Shown: piece by piece, positions 11,586-23,215 of the stretch
How the letters are laid out: every line of letters begins with the position of its first letter
How positions within the stretch are numbered: position 1 is the stretch's first letter
NCBI GenBank assembly: GCA_963556255.1
Contig: OY744608.1
Location: 5,365,517 to 5,429,516 of the forward strand
Reading direction: 5' to 3'
DNA length: 64,000 bases
Source: Allolobophora icterica
Lineage: Eukaryota > Annelida > Clitellata > Crassiclitellata > Lumbricidae
Notes under the pieces: model-generated
What the model was told of the DNA's origin: nothing
What the model saw: only the letters and a program-made list of their open reading frames with translations
The model's database searches: none
Program-made: the position numbers and the translations under genes

Positions 11586-12869
11586 ATGGCCGGTGACAAG
11601 CAAAACGTGAGCCAGCGTGTGTTGACCTACGCCCAAGTCTGTCAGCTACAGCAGGTGGTAGGGAACGAGCTGCGTATCAACGCCCGGGGTCCGAACCCCA
11701 CGCTGACGATGACTGCCCGAGAGCTCGTCGAGGCCGTCCGCGACAGCCTGAACCGAGCTGGAATACCGGTCGACGATATCCGGATAAACGGGAGCGCGGC
11801 CAGTTGCGTGGTCGCTTGCGACGCAGAGCATACCTACAACGACTTGGATGTTCTGTTCAACCTTTCCCAAACGCCAGCAGTCAACAGAAACGACCATACA
11901 AGACATGACAGGATTCGAAGTGCTGCTCTGACCGCCCTGCTTGACTTCTTTCCCGACAACGCAGTGAGGAATTTCCCCACGGGTGAAGTTCTGAGCGAAG
12001 CATACGTTCACAAGATGGTCAGGATCGACAACGGAATGGATCGGTGGAGCCTGATCTCGCTCCAGAACCACTCCGGTCGGAACATCGAGCTCAAGTTCGT
12101 CGACTCGATGCGCCGCAAGTACCAGTTCAGTATTGACTCTTTCCAGGTGGTAATCGACAGCTTCCTCCTCTACCGCGAAGCGTCTCCGATCGAGATGAAC
12201 GAAAGGTTCTTTCCAACGGTTATGGCGCAGACTTTCTACGGTAACTTTGACGCCGCGCTTGAACACCTCGAGCAAAAGCTAATAGCGACGAACAATCCGG
12301 AAGAGATTCGCGGTGGTGGACTGCTCAAGTATTGCAGCCTGCTTGCGTATGGATACAAGTCGGCGAATGGAGTGAACACGGAGATGTTGGAGAAGTTGAT
12401 GTGTGCGCGATTCTTCATCGACTTCCAAACCATCGAGCTTCAGCGAGTGCAGCTGGAGAACTATCTTGTGAACCACTTCGCCGGACAGGACGTCCAGAAG
12501 GGATTTTTCCTCGTCCTCGCGTTGAACGTTATCCAGCGAAGCGCGTACTGCCTTCCAGGTCATGAACGAACCCAGACGTTGAACATGATCCACACGATGG
12601 CGCTTGCAGTAACGTTTGCACCCGAGTTTCGCGCCTACAGCAAGCAGAGGGAGATGAATTCGTTTGACGGAAACGTCGAATGCCTGAGGAGCGCCGCCCC
12701 GCGATGCACCACTTCGCCCCTGTCGTGTCTTCTACCCCGGTTGCCTAGCAACGTACAGTTCACCACCGGTCCTTTTATGAACAAGATGTACACCCCGCTC
12801 ATCGCCTATCCAGTGTATTATTCAAGTCCTGTGATAATTCCCAACACGAACTGCGGTGCCTACGTCTGA
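11586..12869 (+). CDS. TENT5/FAM46 non-canonical poly(A) polymerase
   Basis: Encodes 427 residues in one uninterrupted frame. Family members are cytoplasmic nucleotidyltransferases that add adenosines to mRNA 3' ends, often of messages for secreted proteins. The nucleotidyltransferase core shows the GS helix motif INGSAAS (G69-S70), the metal-binding pair in YNDLDVLF (D86, D88) and a third acidic residue in NIELKFVD (E168). Further family blocks are DRWSLISL (152-159), EEIRGGGLLKYC (239-250) and GHERTQTLNM (325-334). Length matches the 380-440 residues usual in the family. ATG 11586 has A at -3 and G at +4, with an upstream in-frame stop at 11472. Residues after about 345 diverge from what I know of vertebrate proteins. 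Vertebrate genes carry introns; none is needed here. Confidence 0.95.
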   Translation: MAGDKQNVSQRVLTYAQVCQLQQVVGNELRINARGPNPTLTMTARELVEAVRDSLNRAGIPVDDIRINGSAASCVVACDAEHTYNDLDVLFNLSQTPAVNRNDHTRHDRIRSAALTALLDFFPDNAVRNFPTGEVLSEAYVHKMVRIDNGMDRWSLISLQNHSGRNIELKFVDSMRRKYQFSIDSFQVVIDSFLLYREASPIEMNERFFPTVMAQTFYGNFDAALEHLEQKLIATNNPEEIRGGGLLKYCSLLAYGYKSANGVNTEMLEKLMCARFFIDFQTIELQRVQLENYLVNHFAGQDVQKGFFLVLALNVIQRSAYCLPGHERTQTLNMIHTMALAVTFAPEFRAYSKQREMNSFDGNVECLRSAAPRCTTSPLSCLLPRLPSNVQFTTGPFMNKMYTPLIAYPVYYSSPVIIPNTNCGAYV

Positions 12870-14190
12870 GGCGCGGCACCTTGACCTGCGACGTGGCACC
12901 ATCGTTCGCACGACGCCTCGTCGCGGAAGCAAAACCAAGTCTTTCACTGTGTACGGATGGAACGCCACAGTGATTTCTGGAGAAATTTTGGGGCAGATGT
13001 GGTCAAACTAGCACTCTGTTAAATTTTATGCAAAAAAGATGACTCCTTTGATGAGAACAATAATATTCTGGTTATAACTGGATTTTAGATTGTAGCTTGG
13101 CATAAATGTGGAATCTGGATGCGATTTGCCGGCTATTGGAAAGACATTGGATTAATCTTGAGATGGTGTATAATTAAGAGTCTAGTTTCAGGGTGCCCCT
13201 TGTTTACATATCATAGTCAATGCCTGCCGTTTGTGTACAGGGTGGGCCAAAAATATGCATTTACTCATGACGGATCCATACGATTTGTTAGTGGATTGTT
13301 AACACAAGTTCTGGCATCGACGTCCAGTTCTTGAACAGTTGAAAATTGATTTTTTAATCTGTGGAGTAGTTGCGCGTAAACCTCGCTCGAAGAACCAGAG
13401 GATAATTTTCATTGTCAGACTGAATTTGCAATGAGCTTTTGGGCTTGATTTCCACCATATGTTGAAAAACGTTTTCTCGTACAGTGTAAATATCGTGGAA
13501 GGTCAAGGGGCCATCAGAATATTTTATACATTCAAGGTAAACGACTAAACGTGCTCTGCTAAGGAAACTTGTGTAAATCGTTTTAAAACTGTTTACAGCC
13601 TTCGACTTTTGAACTTTACGTTGATTTAATGATAAGCCTCGAGAGAAAAGATGGACGCGTGCTGTGAATATTGGCATTTCGCTTTTTCAAACTACCCACC
13701 TCCAGTATGAGTAATCTGTAAATTTGTACGAGGAAGTAGGATTTTGGACGCTGTTGATATCTTTTTTGAATGTGGGTGTAATTACGATGATTTTCTTGGA
13801 GCTTTAGACGTTGATAAGGGTGTATTCTGTAAAACTTGTGTGAAATAGAAAAAAGCAGATGCTGTGTACAATTGTAGAGCTTACAGTAAACGTTACGATG
13901 ACCGTGCTTTTAAGAAGTACAGTGATGCTTGTTAAGGCAGGCGATAATGTGAACAAAATGCATATATGTCTAGCTGTGTACTCTAGTAATAAAATATGCA
14001 GAGATGTGGCTCTTAACCAGACATTCTGTGCAGTAAATTATGAATACTGTGTCTCTGAGTTGATAAACCGAAGTGATTTCTAATAAATAATATGAACGAA
14101 TGACAGAATATAATTTTGCATTACTGTGACACAGAATGTCTGGGTAGTTTGCCAAAAACGTGCTTGCTATTACCAGATATTAATTTCAAG
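12870..14190. other. Probable TENT5 3' untranslated region and flank
   Basis: AT-rich unique DNA without a convincing frame. A Pumilio-type word tgtaaata lies at 13485-13492. The first aataaa hexamer seen is at 14082-14087, and another at 14376-14381 lies just after the SINE. A transcript end near 14.1 kb is therefore possible but unproven. Confidence 0.45.
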
Positions 14191-14365
14191 GACACGCTAG
14201 CCAATTGGTTAGAACACATACCTTGTAACACAGAGTACGGGTTTGAACCTCCCTTGAGACGGTTACTGTGTAGGGACCTTGAGCAAGTCCTTCACTCGCC
14301 ATTGCTCAGCGCCATCGACTGATGCTTGGTCATTAGATAGTGGCGCTTATAAAATGCATTTATAA
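14191..14365 (+). mobile_element. tRNA-Thr-like SINE (family S1)
   Basis: A box tagccaattgg (14198-14208) and B box gggtttgaacc head a body with gacggttactgtgtagggac, gagcaagtccttcactcgcc and agatagtggcgcttat. The anticodon-loop region ccttgtaa resembles tRNA-Thr(TGT). Four further long copies occur in the window. Confidence 0.88.
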
Positions 14366-15035
14366 TAACAATATCAATAAAAAGCCTTAAAGTGTAAATC
14401 AACAGTTGCTGGGTTGCTTCCTTAGTGTTGTCAGTCATGGAATGTTACCAAGTCATTTGTGCCGATAGTCCCCTGCTGTCTCTGAGCCCCTTTGCCTTGC
14501 GGGGACCCGTAAAGGCTTAGGGTATTCAACCATGTAAATATGTAACATGGCATTTTTCTTACATTACAGTTCAATTGACTTCTTTTTTTTGTTCGATGCG
14601 TATGGGTCGTATGTCTGGTTTAGGGATCTTTCACGTGAATGTCTGTACAAATGTGTCTGGCCTACGTCGACATGATTCTCCCGTGCAGTTTCTGGTTGTC
14701 GGCCACAGTCCTTCAAAAGTCATCCACTGACACAGTGGATGTTTGGCCAACGTTAGTTGAGTTGACATTAGTTTAAGAGCTAATCCTCAGACAGAAAATT
14801 GTCTATCAAAGTTAGCTCAGTACTTGTACTAGTCTCATGACCCTCATATATATATATATATTTATATTTATATATATAATATATTTATATATATATGCAT
14901 ACATAGATAGCATATGCATATATGTTTTTGTACATATATCAGTTAGTCTATGTTATATATATAACATATATATCTATATATATAATATATATATAAAGGC
15001 ATGTGCTTATTTGTTCATGCATATATCATTCTGTG

Positions 15036-15077
<42 letters not shown>

Positions 15078-15506
15078 CATACAAGACACATGTATAATTG
15101 TATATTGTAACTTGTGTATAACTGTATGTTATTGATTGTATATGTATATATAGATATGCATTTATATGTATGTAATGTATGTATGTATGACTATGTATAT
15201 TATATTCATCTGTATGCATATATTTCTAAGTACATTTAAGTACACTGTATGTAGACAAATTTTGTAATAGGCTTGGGTTACAGTCATGGTCAGTACGCCA
15301 TATGATATCATCATTCTGGCTTAACTTGTGCACCATTTGACTACAGAATTTGCATAAGCAAGGCATAATAACTAGGTAATTGAAATGGAGAGCTATGAGT
15401 TGGTAGCAAGGCTCAATTTTGTCTTTCTCTATTTATTGCCAGCTTTAATATGAGTAAAATGTTTCTCTGATAATTGTCATAGCTGTACAATAGATAGATT
15501 TTTGGG
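14366..15506. other. AT-rich intergenic DNA with TA microsatellites
   Basis: 14847-15210 is an irregular TA/TATG repeat; its polyY/I frames on both strands are artefacts. A second Pumilio-type word tgtaaata lies at 14533-14540. Nothing else recognised. Confidence 0.6.
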
Positions 15507-15684
15507 ACATGGTAGCCAATTGGATAGAGCGCTCGCATTGTAATGCGGAGAGTACGAGTTCGAGCCTCCTCCCCTTAGACGGTTACTGTGTAGGGACCTT
15601 GAGCAAGTCTTTCACTCGCAATTGCTCAGCGCCATCAATTGATGCTTAGTCTAGATAGTGGCGCTTAATAAATGCATAATAATG
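15507..15684 (+). mobile_element. tRNA-Thr-like SINE (family S1)
   Basis: A box tagccaattgg (15523-15533), anticodon-loop-like attgtaa, B box gagttcgagcc (15556-15566), then the same body as 14191-14365, ending at aataaatgcataat. It is the best preserved copy here. Confidence 0.9.
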
Positions 15685-16920
15685 GTTGTGACTTTGAAAC
15701 TACACTCCCAAGTGGGGGGCATCAAGCTTTTAGTATGGTTCTCTGCATGAAATTCCGTGCAGAATTTTTTCATCCCATGCTTATGATGCTGAAGAAGCTA
15801 CTGTTTAACTACTTGGAAATAATAACCCTTCAGTGCTTCCCAAGACACTGTGTGAATGTTACATTTTACAGAGGTTACTTGCTAATTATGTTGCTTTATA
15901 ACTGCTGTCATTATAAAGTTACTTGGTACATGTTGTTACATTATGTGAATAAATTTACCAACGCATTAAAATTTGTAAATCCAGTTTTCTCTCTTGGCTT
16001 TCGGTGCTTGTTTTTTATACTGAACAGTTTCGACATAAGCAGCAACTTTGTGGAGTATGTCCTGAAGGTTCTGTGTACAAAATGTTGTGTGCTATTGGAG
16101 AACTTGTGTCTGTTACCATCATCATCTATGGTGTACCCCTCTCCTTTGCCCGTCTTTTGGGCTCGTCTCCAGGTTCTGTGGCCTAGAGTTCAGTGGGTAA
16201 GATCTGCCTTCATCGTAGGGGTCCATGTATGCCTTGGTCGACCAACAGGTCCCTTCCAGATCCTTGGGGGACTGGAAATGAAGGATCGGAGTATCCTTTT
16301 ATCATATTACTCTGGAGATATTCAAATCACAAGTCAAGACCCAGCTTAACTATCATAGGACTCATTGATGTTTTAAATTCTGTACAGTGCCATTTTCTTT
16401 GGCCTCAGCCATGCTGTAAATCGTTTTATTATTGTTTTTAATTATTGTTATTATTATTGTCGCCATTCGAATGTAAGGTTTCCACAGTTATGTGAAACTG
16501 CGTAGGAGTTTGGAAGTTGGTTTACACATTACTCATTATGATATGTGTCGGTTTTGATGTGTGGGTCCTTTAATAAATCCATTTGGCTAGGTCTGCATGG
16601 GTATTTACGTGGTGTATCTGGTCTTTATCACTGCTTGACAGCCAGCCATCATATCTGTCACGATGACATAGTGGGAGTGAGAGAGAGAGAGAGAGAGAAG
16701 GATCTGTTGATCTGTCGCGGTTAGGTGCACGCACCAACAGTTGTGCTGCGCTCTTCTGCCAAAACTGTGCTTGACGTTTGTGCCTTGACAGACACTTTAA
16801 CCTATTCACACCTATTAATTTGCGTATCAGTGTTCATGTAATTACTACTCATTATCTGAATTTGGACAGAGATATGAAATATATATGTATATATATTTAT
16901 ATATGTATATATATGTATAT

Positions 16921-16971
<51 letters not shown>

Positions 16972-18340
16972 GATGACACGTCTAAGGCCATACTTCTATT
17001 ATGTGGATATAGATACGAGTTGCTATGTATTACTTTTGATTATTTGTGACTGCTATAGTAATGTACCAGTATCTAATGCACAAGGCATCATACAGTGGCG
17101 CTACAAACCCAAGCCATAATCGAGTCAACATCCAGACGAGATAAAGGACCACTTGTCGCTTTATAGATCAGCTGGAAATGACCTTTTCCCTAAAATTATG
17201 AACATTATTTTTTTATCTTGCTAATGAATGAATCTCTAGCTCCTTGTGCTGCAAACTGTGTTATGCCACACGATGTAGTAAGGCCAGGGTATGTTATTAT
17301 CGCATCGGGTAGAGACAGGCTGAAGTTTGTACGCTACTTCCCACCAAATGATTGTTTATGTTCGTAGAAAAGTTGGAACAAATGATTGTTTATTTTAGTA
17401 AAAAAAATAAGAAATCGTTTTGAACCAAACGTTCGGAAAGTCTTAGCCAGAGTACCTATAACCTTATGGAGACTTGTTAAGTCCATTCCCAACAGGTTTT
17501 ATCCACTTGTGTATCTGCTTACAGGCTACATGTTCTTGGGTGCAAGAAGTGACTAGGTGTGTGCGTGTGTGTGTGTGCGTGCGTGCGTGTGTGTGTGTTA
17601 CATATATATATATATATATATACATTTATATTATTATTTTTATTACATTTCTGTATGTATAATATGCATATATATATATATACATACATACATACACATA
17701 TATTCATATATGTGTGTGTTACATAAATACACACATATATATGCATAAATATATATATATATTAATGTATGTGTGTTACATATGTGTGTGTGTGGGCGTG
17801 TGTGTGGGCGTGTGTGTGTTGAGCTCCGTGTATTTATGCGTTGACTTAATGTGAATATGTCTTATATCAGCGTACTAGGGCCTAATTGTGTGGTGATGTA
17901 TGATGGTATATATATATGCCTATAATGAATTGTGTGTATTTATGTTATTTTCATGCGTCAGGTGTAGTATGATTGATAAGCCCCCGTTTGGCAGTTAAAC
18001 TGTCTGGCAGACCTGTCTTTAAAGCAAGTTGCTTCACAAGTCGGTCAGGTCGTATCTTCGATTGGCCTTTTACGGGAACGATTTTCCCACCTGTGGTTTC
18101 GCCTATCTGGTTATCAAGTTTTCGGAAGGGTAGGACGGGAAATTGCTGAATCAATGAATATTATTGTGCAATTGGTTAATTTGTTTTTTTTGGGCAGATA
18201 TTTTTACGCCATTATGTAACTTACAGTTGCTGTGTATTGCGTAAGGACTTGATAGGCAAGTGTGAAACCTTGTAACTATAATAAGTGGGTCTTGTGAAGC
18301 GCCTGATAGGAAGCGTGTGGAGGGTTTTGGAGTAATGGGA
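15685..18340. other. AT-rich intergenic DNA
   Basis: Contains GA (16678-16699), TA (16880-16970) and GT/TA (17565-17820) microsatellites. 17045-17130 holds a SINE-like fragment with ctaatgcacaaggcatca. A 225-codon frame at 15672-16349 has no recognisable domain and starts inside the SINE tail, so it is not called as a gene. Confidence 0.5.
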
Positions 18341-18358
18341 GAGTTGTAATGCGAGAAT

Positions 18359-18820
18359 GATCGAGAGTGTGGTGTGAAGGATCGAAGAAATAATGGATGT
18401 CTAAGAGAAGAAGATCGAGAGGGTTACTTATAAGAAGGATTATCAGAATAGGAATTGATCAAGAGCATCATGGAAATGATCAAAAGAGTAGGGCATAGTT
18501 CAAGATGATCAAGAGCACAATGCAAAAGGATCGAAGACATAACGTGGAAAGATCAAAGGAGGTTTTGAGTTTATTAGCAAAATGATCAAGAAAATGATCA
18601 GATGGATCAACAGAACAGCAACACCTTGAGGAGATAGGTGAAGATCATTAAAGCATGATGCAAAAGGATCGAACCAGTAACATGGGAAGATCGAAGGAAA
18701 ATGGAAGGATTAAATTTATTATATAGAATGAGAAAGGATGCAGGAAATAACAAAAAAGGATCGAAGAGATGAACAAGAAAAACCGAATGATCGAAAGCAT
18801 AATACCAGTTGCAGATGATC
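18359..18820 (+). repeat. GATC-rich purine array
   Basis: Seventeen GATC words occur in 462 bp, mostly as gatcgaaga, gatcgagag or gatcaagag, within A/G-rich sequence. Under equal base use about two would be expected. Many spacings are near 21-22, 33 or 44 bp. It is not a simple tandem repeat, and no family is recognised. Confidence 0.7.
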
Positions 18821-18987
18821 GAGATTAACTTGTGTGTACTTGCACTGTGTGTACTTAAGCATACCTCGCCTGAAATATATTCTCTATTAGATTTTATTAC
18901 AATGGTGTCTCTCTGAGTTCAGCTAGCTACGTGTGCTTGTCATTTCAATAATTGTAATTTAAATAGTTATTATTTGAATAATTTTTC

Positions 18988-19366
18988 AATATTCATATCT
19001 GTGAGAATTCACAAATGTGTTTAGGTTATGTTGCATTTATTTCTCTGTATGTTTTCAGTTCTGCTCAACATGCTAGGCATTGCAGTTGTGAATATTCATA
19101 AGTGACCATGTATATTCGTGAGGAAAAGCTCATGCATATTCATGAGAAATAATGACCCATATCCCTGCCAATGCGCGGCGCCGTTAAACGCTCCCTGGTT
19201 ATATGCCCTTGCCTGATTAACAGTTTGTGAATATTCATGAGCAACTGTAGTCATGAATATTCAGATTTGGAAGAAATTTGATTGTGCTAATCTATGCAAT
19301 ATTGAACATGGCGATTTACAAAACATATTAATATTCATTAGCAGAGACATAATTATTAATATTCAT
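18988..19366 (+). repeat. AATATTCAT motif array
   Basis: Eight copies of aatattcat or a one-base variant start at 18988, 19091, 19111, 19135, 19230, 19256, 19330 and 19358, often in pairs 20-28 bp apart and often extended to attcatgag. The core resembles POU-homeodomain sites. It follows directly on the GATC array. Confidence 0.6.
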
Positions 19367-19379
19367 GATCTCTAGATTA

Positions 19380-20212
19380 TTGTTCGAAGTTCATGCGAAT
19401 GCCTGTCGGGTTTCTAGGTTTTACCAACAAATTGCTAAAACAGGAAGAGATATCTGGAACAATTTTTGCTCTTCCGAAGTTTTTTTAAAGTTTCTTGCAA
19501 TTAGGATTCTAATGTCACTGATCATTATTTCTGAGAGCTGTTGGTAATAATTATATGCGCATCAGAAATTAACAGTTTTGGTCTTTGTGGGTTGTCGGCT
19601 ATGGTGAGAAATGACTTGTATTTTGGCAGCAAATTATTTTGAATAAAAACTAATAACAATAATATCATACTTGTGTTTTTCTTCTATGTATAGGCCTACT
19701 GCTATTGTTATTTTGTTAATTGTTGTTGTTGTGCATTTAATAAGCGTCACTAGGCGAAGAGAGAAATGGCGTCATTGAAAGTTGAAAGCTGCCGAAGGGC
19801 AGAGAACTTAAAGAAGAAGAAGAGTCACTAACTAATTGGGAACGTTTCGATGCAAACAATAGGATCTTGAGTTCCTATCTTATATAGTTTCGTTGAAGTC
19901 ATTTTAAAGGTGTCGTAAGAGAGCGCTATAACCATGCAATTATTACTAACCACATACACGTATAGGACACCAGCTGGTTGATTAGTGCTCTTTTACGACA
20001 CCTTTAAAACGTTGTCAAACGATGCTATATAATCATTTATTAGCTGCATTGTTTAATTTTGTACGAGTCCCTCGAGGTGTGTTATGCGACTTATGCCATA
20101 CGAACAGTGAGAACTGAGAAAAAATAATTTCTGTCGTCGAAAACTAATTTCTGCCGACGTCAACGGCATTTTTACCGTAAGATGTCGTTAAACTCTCGAT
20201 CCATCCGCCACT
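19380..20212. other. Intergenic DNA with short CACC/GGTG repeats
   Basis: No gene. Copies of the short family with cgttttaaaggtgtc occur near 19890-19935 (plus) and 19985-20035 (minus), facing each other. Confidence 0.5.
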
Positions 20213-20305
20213 ACCCTACGTTGGTAGCGCCAGTCCCAAGCATGGAGAAAGGAGGAGGGCAACGCTAATTCTCTGTTACGGCATAGTGTCGTTAAACAGC
20301 AACTA
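20213..20305 (-). repeat. Dispersed repeat R1, minus copy
   Basis: Complement of the R1 consensus with ccagtcccaagcatggag and gtcgttaaacagcaactaac. Confidence 0.75.
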
Positions 20306-20313
20306 ACCAACCA

Positions 20314-20465
20314 CTGTCTAATGACCACAAGCATCAATCGATGGCGCTGAGCACTTGTGATTGAAGGACTTGCACAAGGTCCCTACACAGTAACCGTCTA
20401 AGGGGATGAGGCTCGAACCCGTAATCTGCGTCACCAGAAAAGCGCTCTAACCAGCCAGCTATATA
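20314..20465 (-). mobile_element. tRNA-Thr-like SINE (family S1, antisense)
   Basis: Contains atcgatggcgctgagca, aaggtccctacacagtaacc and, toward the head, ggctcgaaccc (complement of the B box) and ccagccagcta (complement of the A box). Confidence 0.82.
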
Positions 20466-20483
20466 TAAACTAACTATATAGTT

Positions 20484-20605
20484 TGACAAGGTCAGTTGCT
20501 GCTTTACGACACTCTGTCATAACTAGGATGATTAGCGTCGACCTCCTCCTTTCTCCAAGCTTGGGACTAGTACTACCAGAGCAGGAGCAGTGGTCGGGTT
20601 TATCG
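20484..20605 (+). repeat. Dispersed repeat R1, plus copy
   Basis: Full-length match through gatgattagcgtcgacc, cttgggactagtactacca and gagcagtggtcgg. Confidence 0.75.
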
Positions 20606-20707
20606 TTGACATCGTTTATGATCATTTAAGCCTTAGGTTGATCATACACCAACCTGGTTTATAAGTCCCGCGTGTATACGTTTTAAAGGTGTCTTGGGAG
20701 AGCTCTC

Positions 20708-21165
20708 TAACCAACCTGCAGTAGGAGTTGCTGTTTAACGACACTGTGTGATAGCAAAGATCATTAGCGTCGCCTTCCTACTTTTTCCAGCCTTGGTACT
20801 GGCACTCAGGGGCGTAACTTTAGTCTAAAAAGTGGGGGGTACCAATACTTTGGTCTAAAAAGTGGGGGGTACCAATTTCTTCTCCACTTTAGCTTTTCGC
20901 ATGGCGCCCATTTTGAACAATTCCCTGCCAGTATTCTCATTAATTTTGGCTCTCGGTTTACCTGAGTACCTAAGTATTTTCGTACTTTTGGTGGTGACTG
21001 CGGTCTCTGAGAAGGCACTATAATAAAATATTGATTGGCATTGTTTAAAAAGTTGGGGGTACAGTAACCCCAGTCCAAAAAGTGGGGGTACGAGTACCCC
21101 TCGTACCCCCCACAAATTACGCCTATGCTGGCACTCCCAGACTACGAGCAGTGGCGGAGTTGTGT
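20708..21165 (+). repeat. Dispersed repeat R1, split by a MITE
   Basis: R1 sequence stops at ctggcact (20799-20806) and continues at 21128 with ctggcactcccagactacg after the inserted M1 MITE. Confidence 0.8.
20807..21127 (+). mobile_element. hAT-type MITE, family M1, 321 bp
   Basis: Close relative of 9405-9728. The target duplication ctggcact is perfect (20799-20806 and 21128-21135). It sits inside repeat R1, at nearly the same R1 position used by the copy at 7071. Confidence 0.94.
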
Positions 21166-21544
21166 GTTATTATGAAGTTTCTTAGCTTACAATTTATTGC
21201 ATGTCAAAACCCAGCCATGTGAGGTATCTCGCTGTTAAGTTCCGTTCTTATATAGCATCGTTTGACACCGTTTAAAGGTGTCGAAGAGAGCGCGCGTACG
21301 AATTGGCTTCCGTGTCCCATATTTGTAGGTTTCATGGTTAGTATCTGCATGTGTGATCATATCAAGTCCTCATGCATACATGCATACAAACATACTGTGA
21401 TGCTTAGATATATGCACACATACACTGAAGACACCTCACAACACACTTCGTTTTATCACGAATCCTGGGCCTATGTCACGGTCAGGAACTCAGATCCTAA
21501 ACTTAATTCAGTAACACAAAATTAACTCATTATAGTACGATGTC

Positions 21545-21720
21545 GTTAAATTGATTATTAATTAATTGATTACTTCTATAGCGCCCGCGTCTAATGCACA
21601 AGGCATCAACCGATGTCACACCAATTCGATGCCGTAATCAGGTCAGCATTCAGAGAGACAGCCTACAACGTCTGATGCTGTTTTTTTTATAATCGTAGCT
21701 CCCGAAGACAGTTCCAATTA
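21545..21720. mobile_element. SINE-like fragment
   Basis: Starts attgattacttctatagcgc, then ctaatgcacaaggcatcaac and acaacgtctgatgctg. Related pieces lie at 17045-17130 and 31695-31790. No clear A/B boxes remain. Confidence 0.5.
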
Positions 21721-22169
21721 CGGGTATTCAGCGTACATACAGTTCAGAAGTAGCTGTTAAAATAGCTATCGAGTCATGCGCCTTAAGACATGCGGCTGAA
21801 CTAGAAAGGGTCCAAGGTCATTTGTCTGGTGTTGACTAAACTAAGCGGAGAAGATTGAGTTGTCTGCAGGCGAAAGATGGAGCCACGCGTGAAATCTCTG
21901 ATTTTCTCATTATGCTTCTGGATGACAACTCTATTAAACATACTCCGTCGACCTCAGTCATTATGTTCAAATTGAATAAACATGCAGGTATTGGATGTAT
22001 GTATAGCCTACGTATGTATGTATAGTTGTATGCGTATGTACGCATATATGTATGCATGAATATAACGTGCAGCTTTATGTTTTAGGTATGTGTGCATGTG
22101 TATATGTGCACTATTATTAATGTACGTATGTTTGCATATATGAATGTATGTATGCAATACGCTTTACAT

Positions 22170-22491
22170 CAGTGCATATTTTAAGGAATTTAGACTACTG
22201 GGACAAAATCAGCCGTGGACCTTTTTGGAACTCGTCTCTGAAAAACTTTTATGACCTTTTTTGGGAATTCATCTCCCGAAAAAGTTGATCTTTTTTGGGA
22301 ATTTCGTGACAATGCGTTTTACTAATTCTCATTTTACTACTGGGGCAAATCTTTAAACTCCTGCAACATTTTGCCCCACTAGTTATACTTTAAACATACA
22401 TTGCCTGGGACAAATCAGCCTAACTACAGGGACAAATCCTAAGACTACTGGGACATTTGTCCCACTAGTTATACAGTTAAACTATGCCCTG
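22170..22491. mobile_element. hAT-type MITE, 322 bp
   Basis: Ends cagtgcata and tatgccctg (one mismatch as inverted repeats) with a perfect target duplication ctttacat (22162-22169 and 22492-22499). Inside, words like actactgggaca and ttttttgggaatt repeat. Confidence 0.9.
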
Positions 22492-23094
22492 CTTTACATA
22501 GCGTCTTTTTCTTCTCAGAAACGCCTTACGCTTAGCTATATGAACTGAAGTTTCTTTGGTAAGGTTGCAGATATAGCCAGAGCCATGTCGGATTACACGG
22601 CTCAAATCGTAACCGTTAGCGTAATAATGAGATTTCCACAGCGCTCAAAGAAAGCCATGGACAGGTAAGGTGAGAATCGATTCCAGGTATATACAAGGGA
22701 AGTCTAATTCAAGCGGTTGGTCCAACACAAGAGAAGGCATGATGGGCTAGAACTGATGGCAAAGAAAACAGCGATGAGACACGGCTACCGATTGGTCAGA
22801 GCGTTCACCTTAGACACCTTTTTAAAACCATATCAACGGATGCTATATAATGAAATAGATGATTAGTGAACACTTCGTCACTATGTGGAACTGATGCCCT
22901 TTTGTAATGGAAAACAATCTATGAATTCTAAAAATAATTCAGTAAAATTTATGCGGTGAAAGACGGATAAATTACCAATATTTTACGAAAATTTAATCAA
23001 ATACTATAGGCAGTTTCTCTAATTCTGGAGCAAACATGTTTTGCCTGTGAACATTAATCGGCCACCATCCTTCTCCCTGAATGAAATTTCTGAA

Positions 23095-23215
23095 GCGCTG
23101 TCATAAAGCTAACCGCAAGACACCAGTTTATTCACGAGCGCTTCGTCTTGTCAGAGGGGTTGTCCAGAGATGTCAAGTGAAGACCCCATATGGTTGCCAA
23201 GGAGAACAGACTATT
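23095..23215 (+). repeat. Dispersed repeat R2
   Basis: Recognised by caccagtttattcacgagcg, then gtcagaggggttgtccaga. Relatives at 41335-41470, 51425-51610 and, inverted, 58690-58800. Function unknown; perhaps a LINE 3' untranslated piece. Confidence 0.6.

Noticed and set aside
11646..12275. 209-codon antisense frame inside TENT5
   Set aside because: Shadow of the conserved sense frame; no recognisable domain.
14191..14365. Possible functional tRNA-Thr
   Set aside because: Stems do not pair and a SINE body follows; four further related copies exist in the window.
15672..16349. 225-codon plus frame with hydrophobic stretches
   Set aside because: Begins in the SINE S1 tail, has no recognisable motif, poor codon character and lies in AT-rich DNA. 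It is the longest unexplained non-repeat frame, so transcript data could reopen it.
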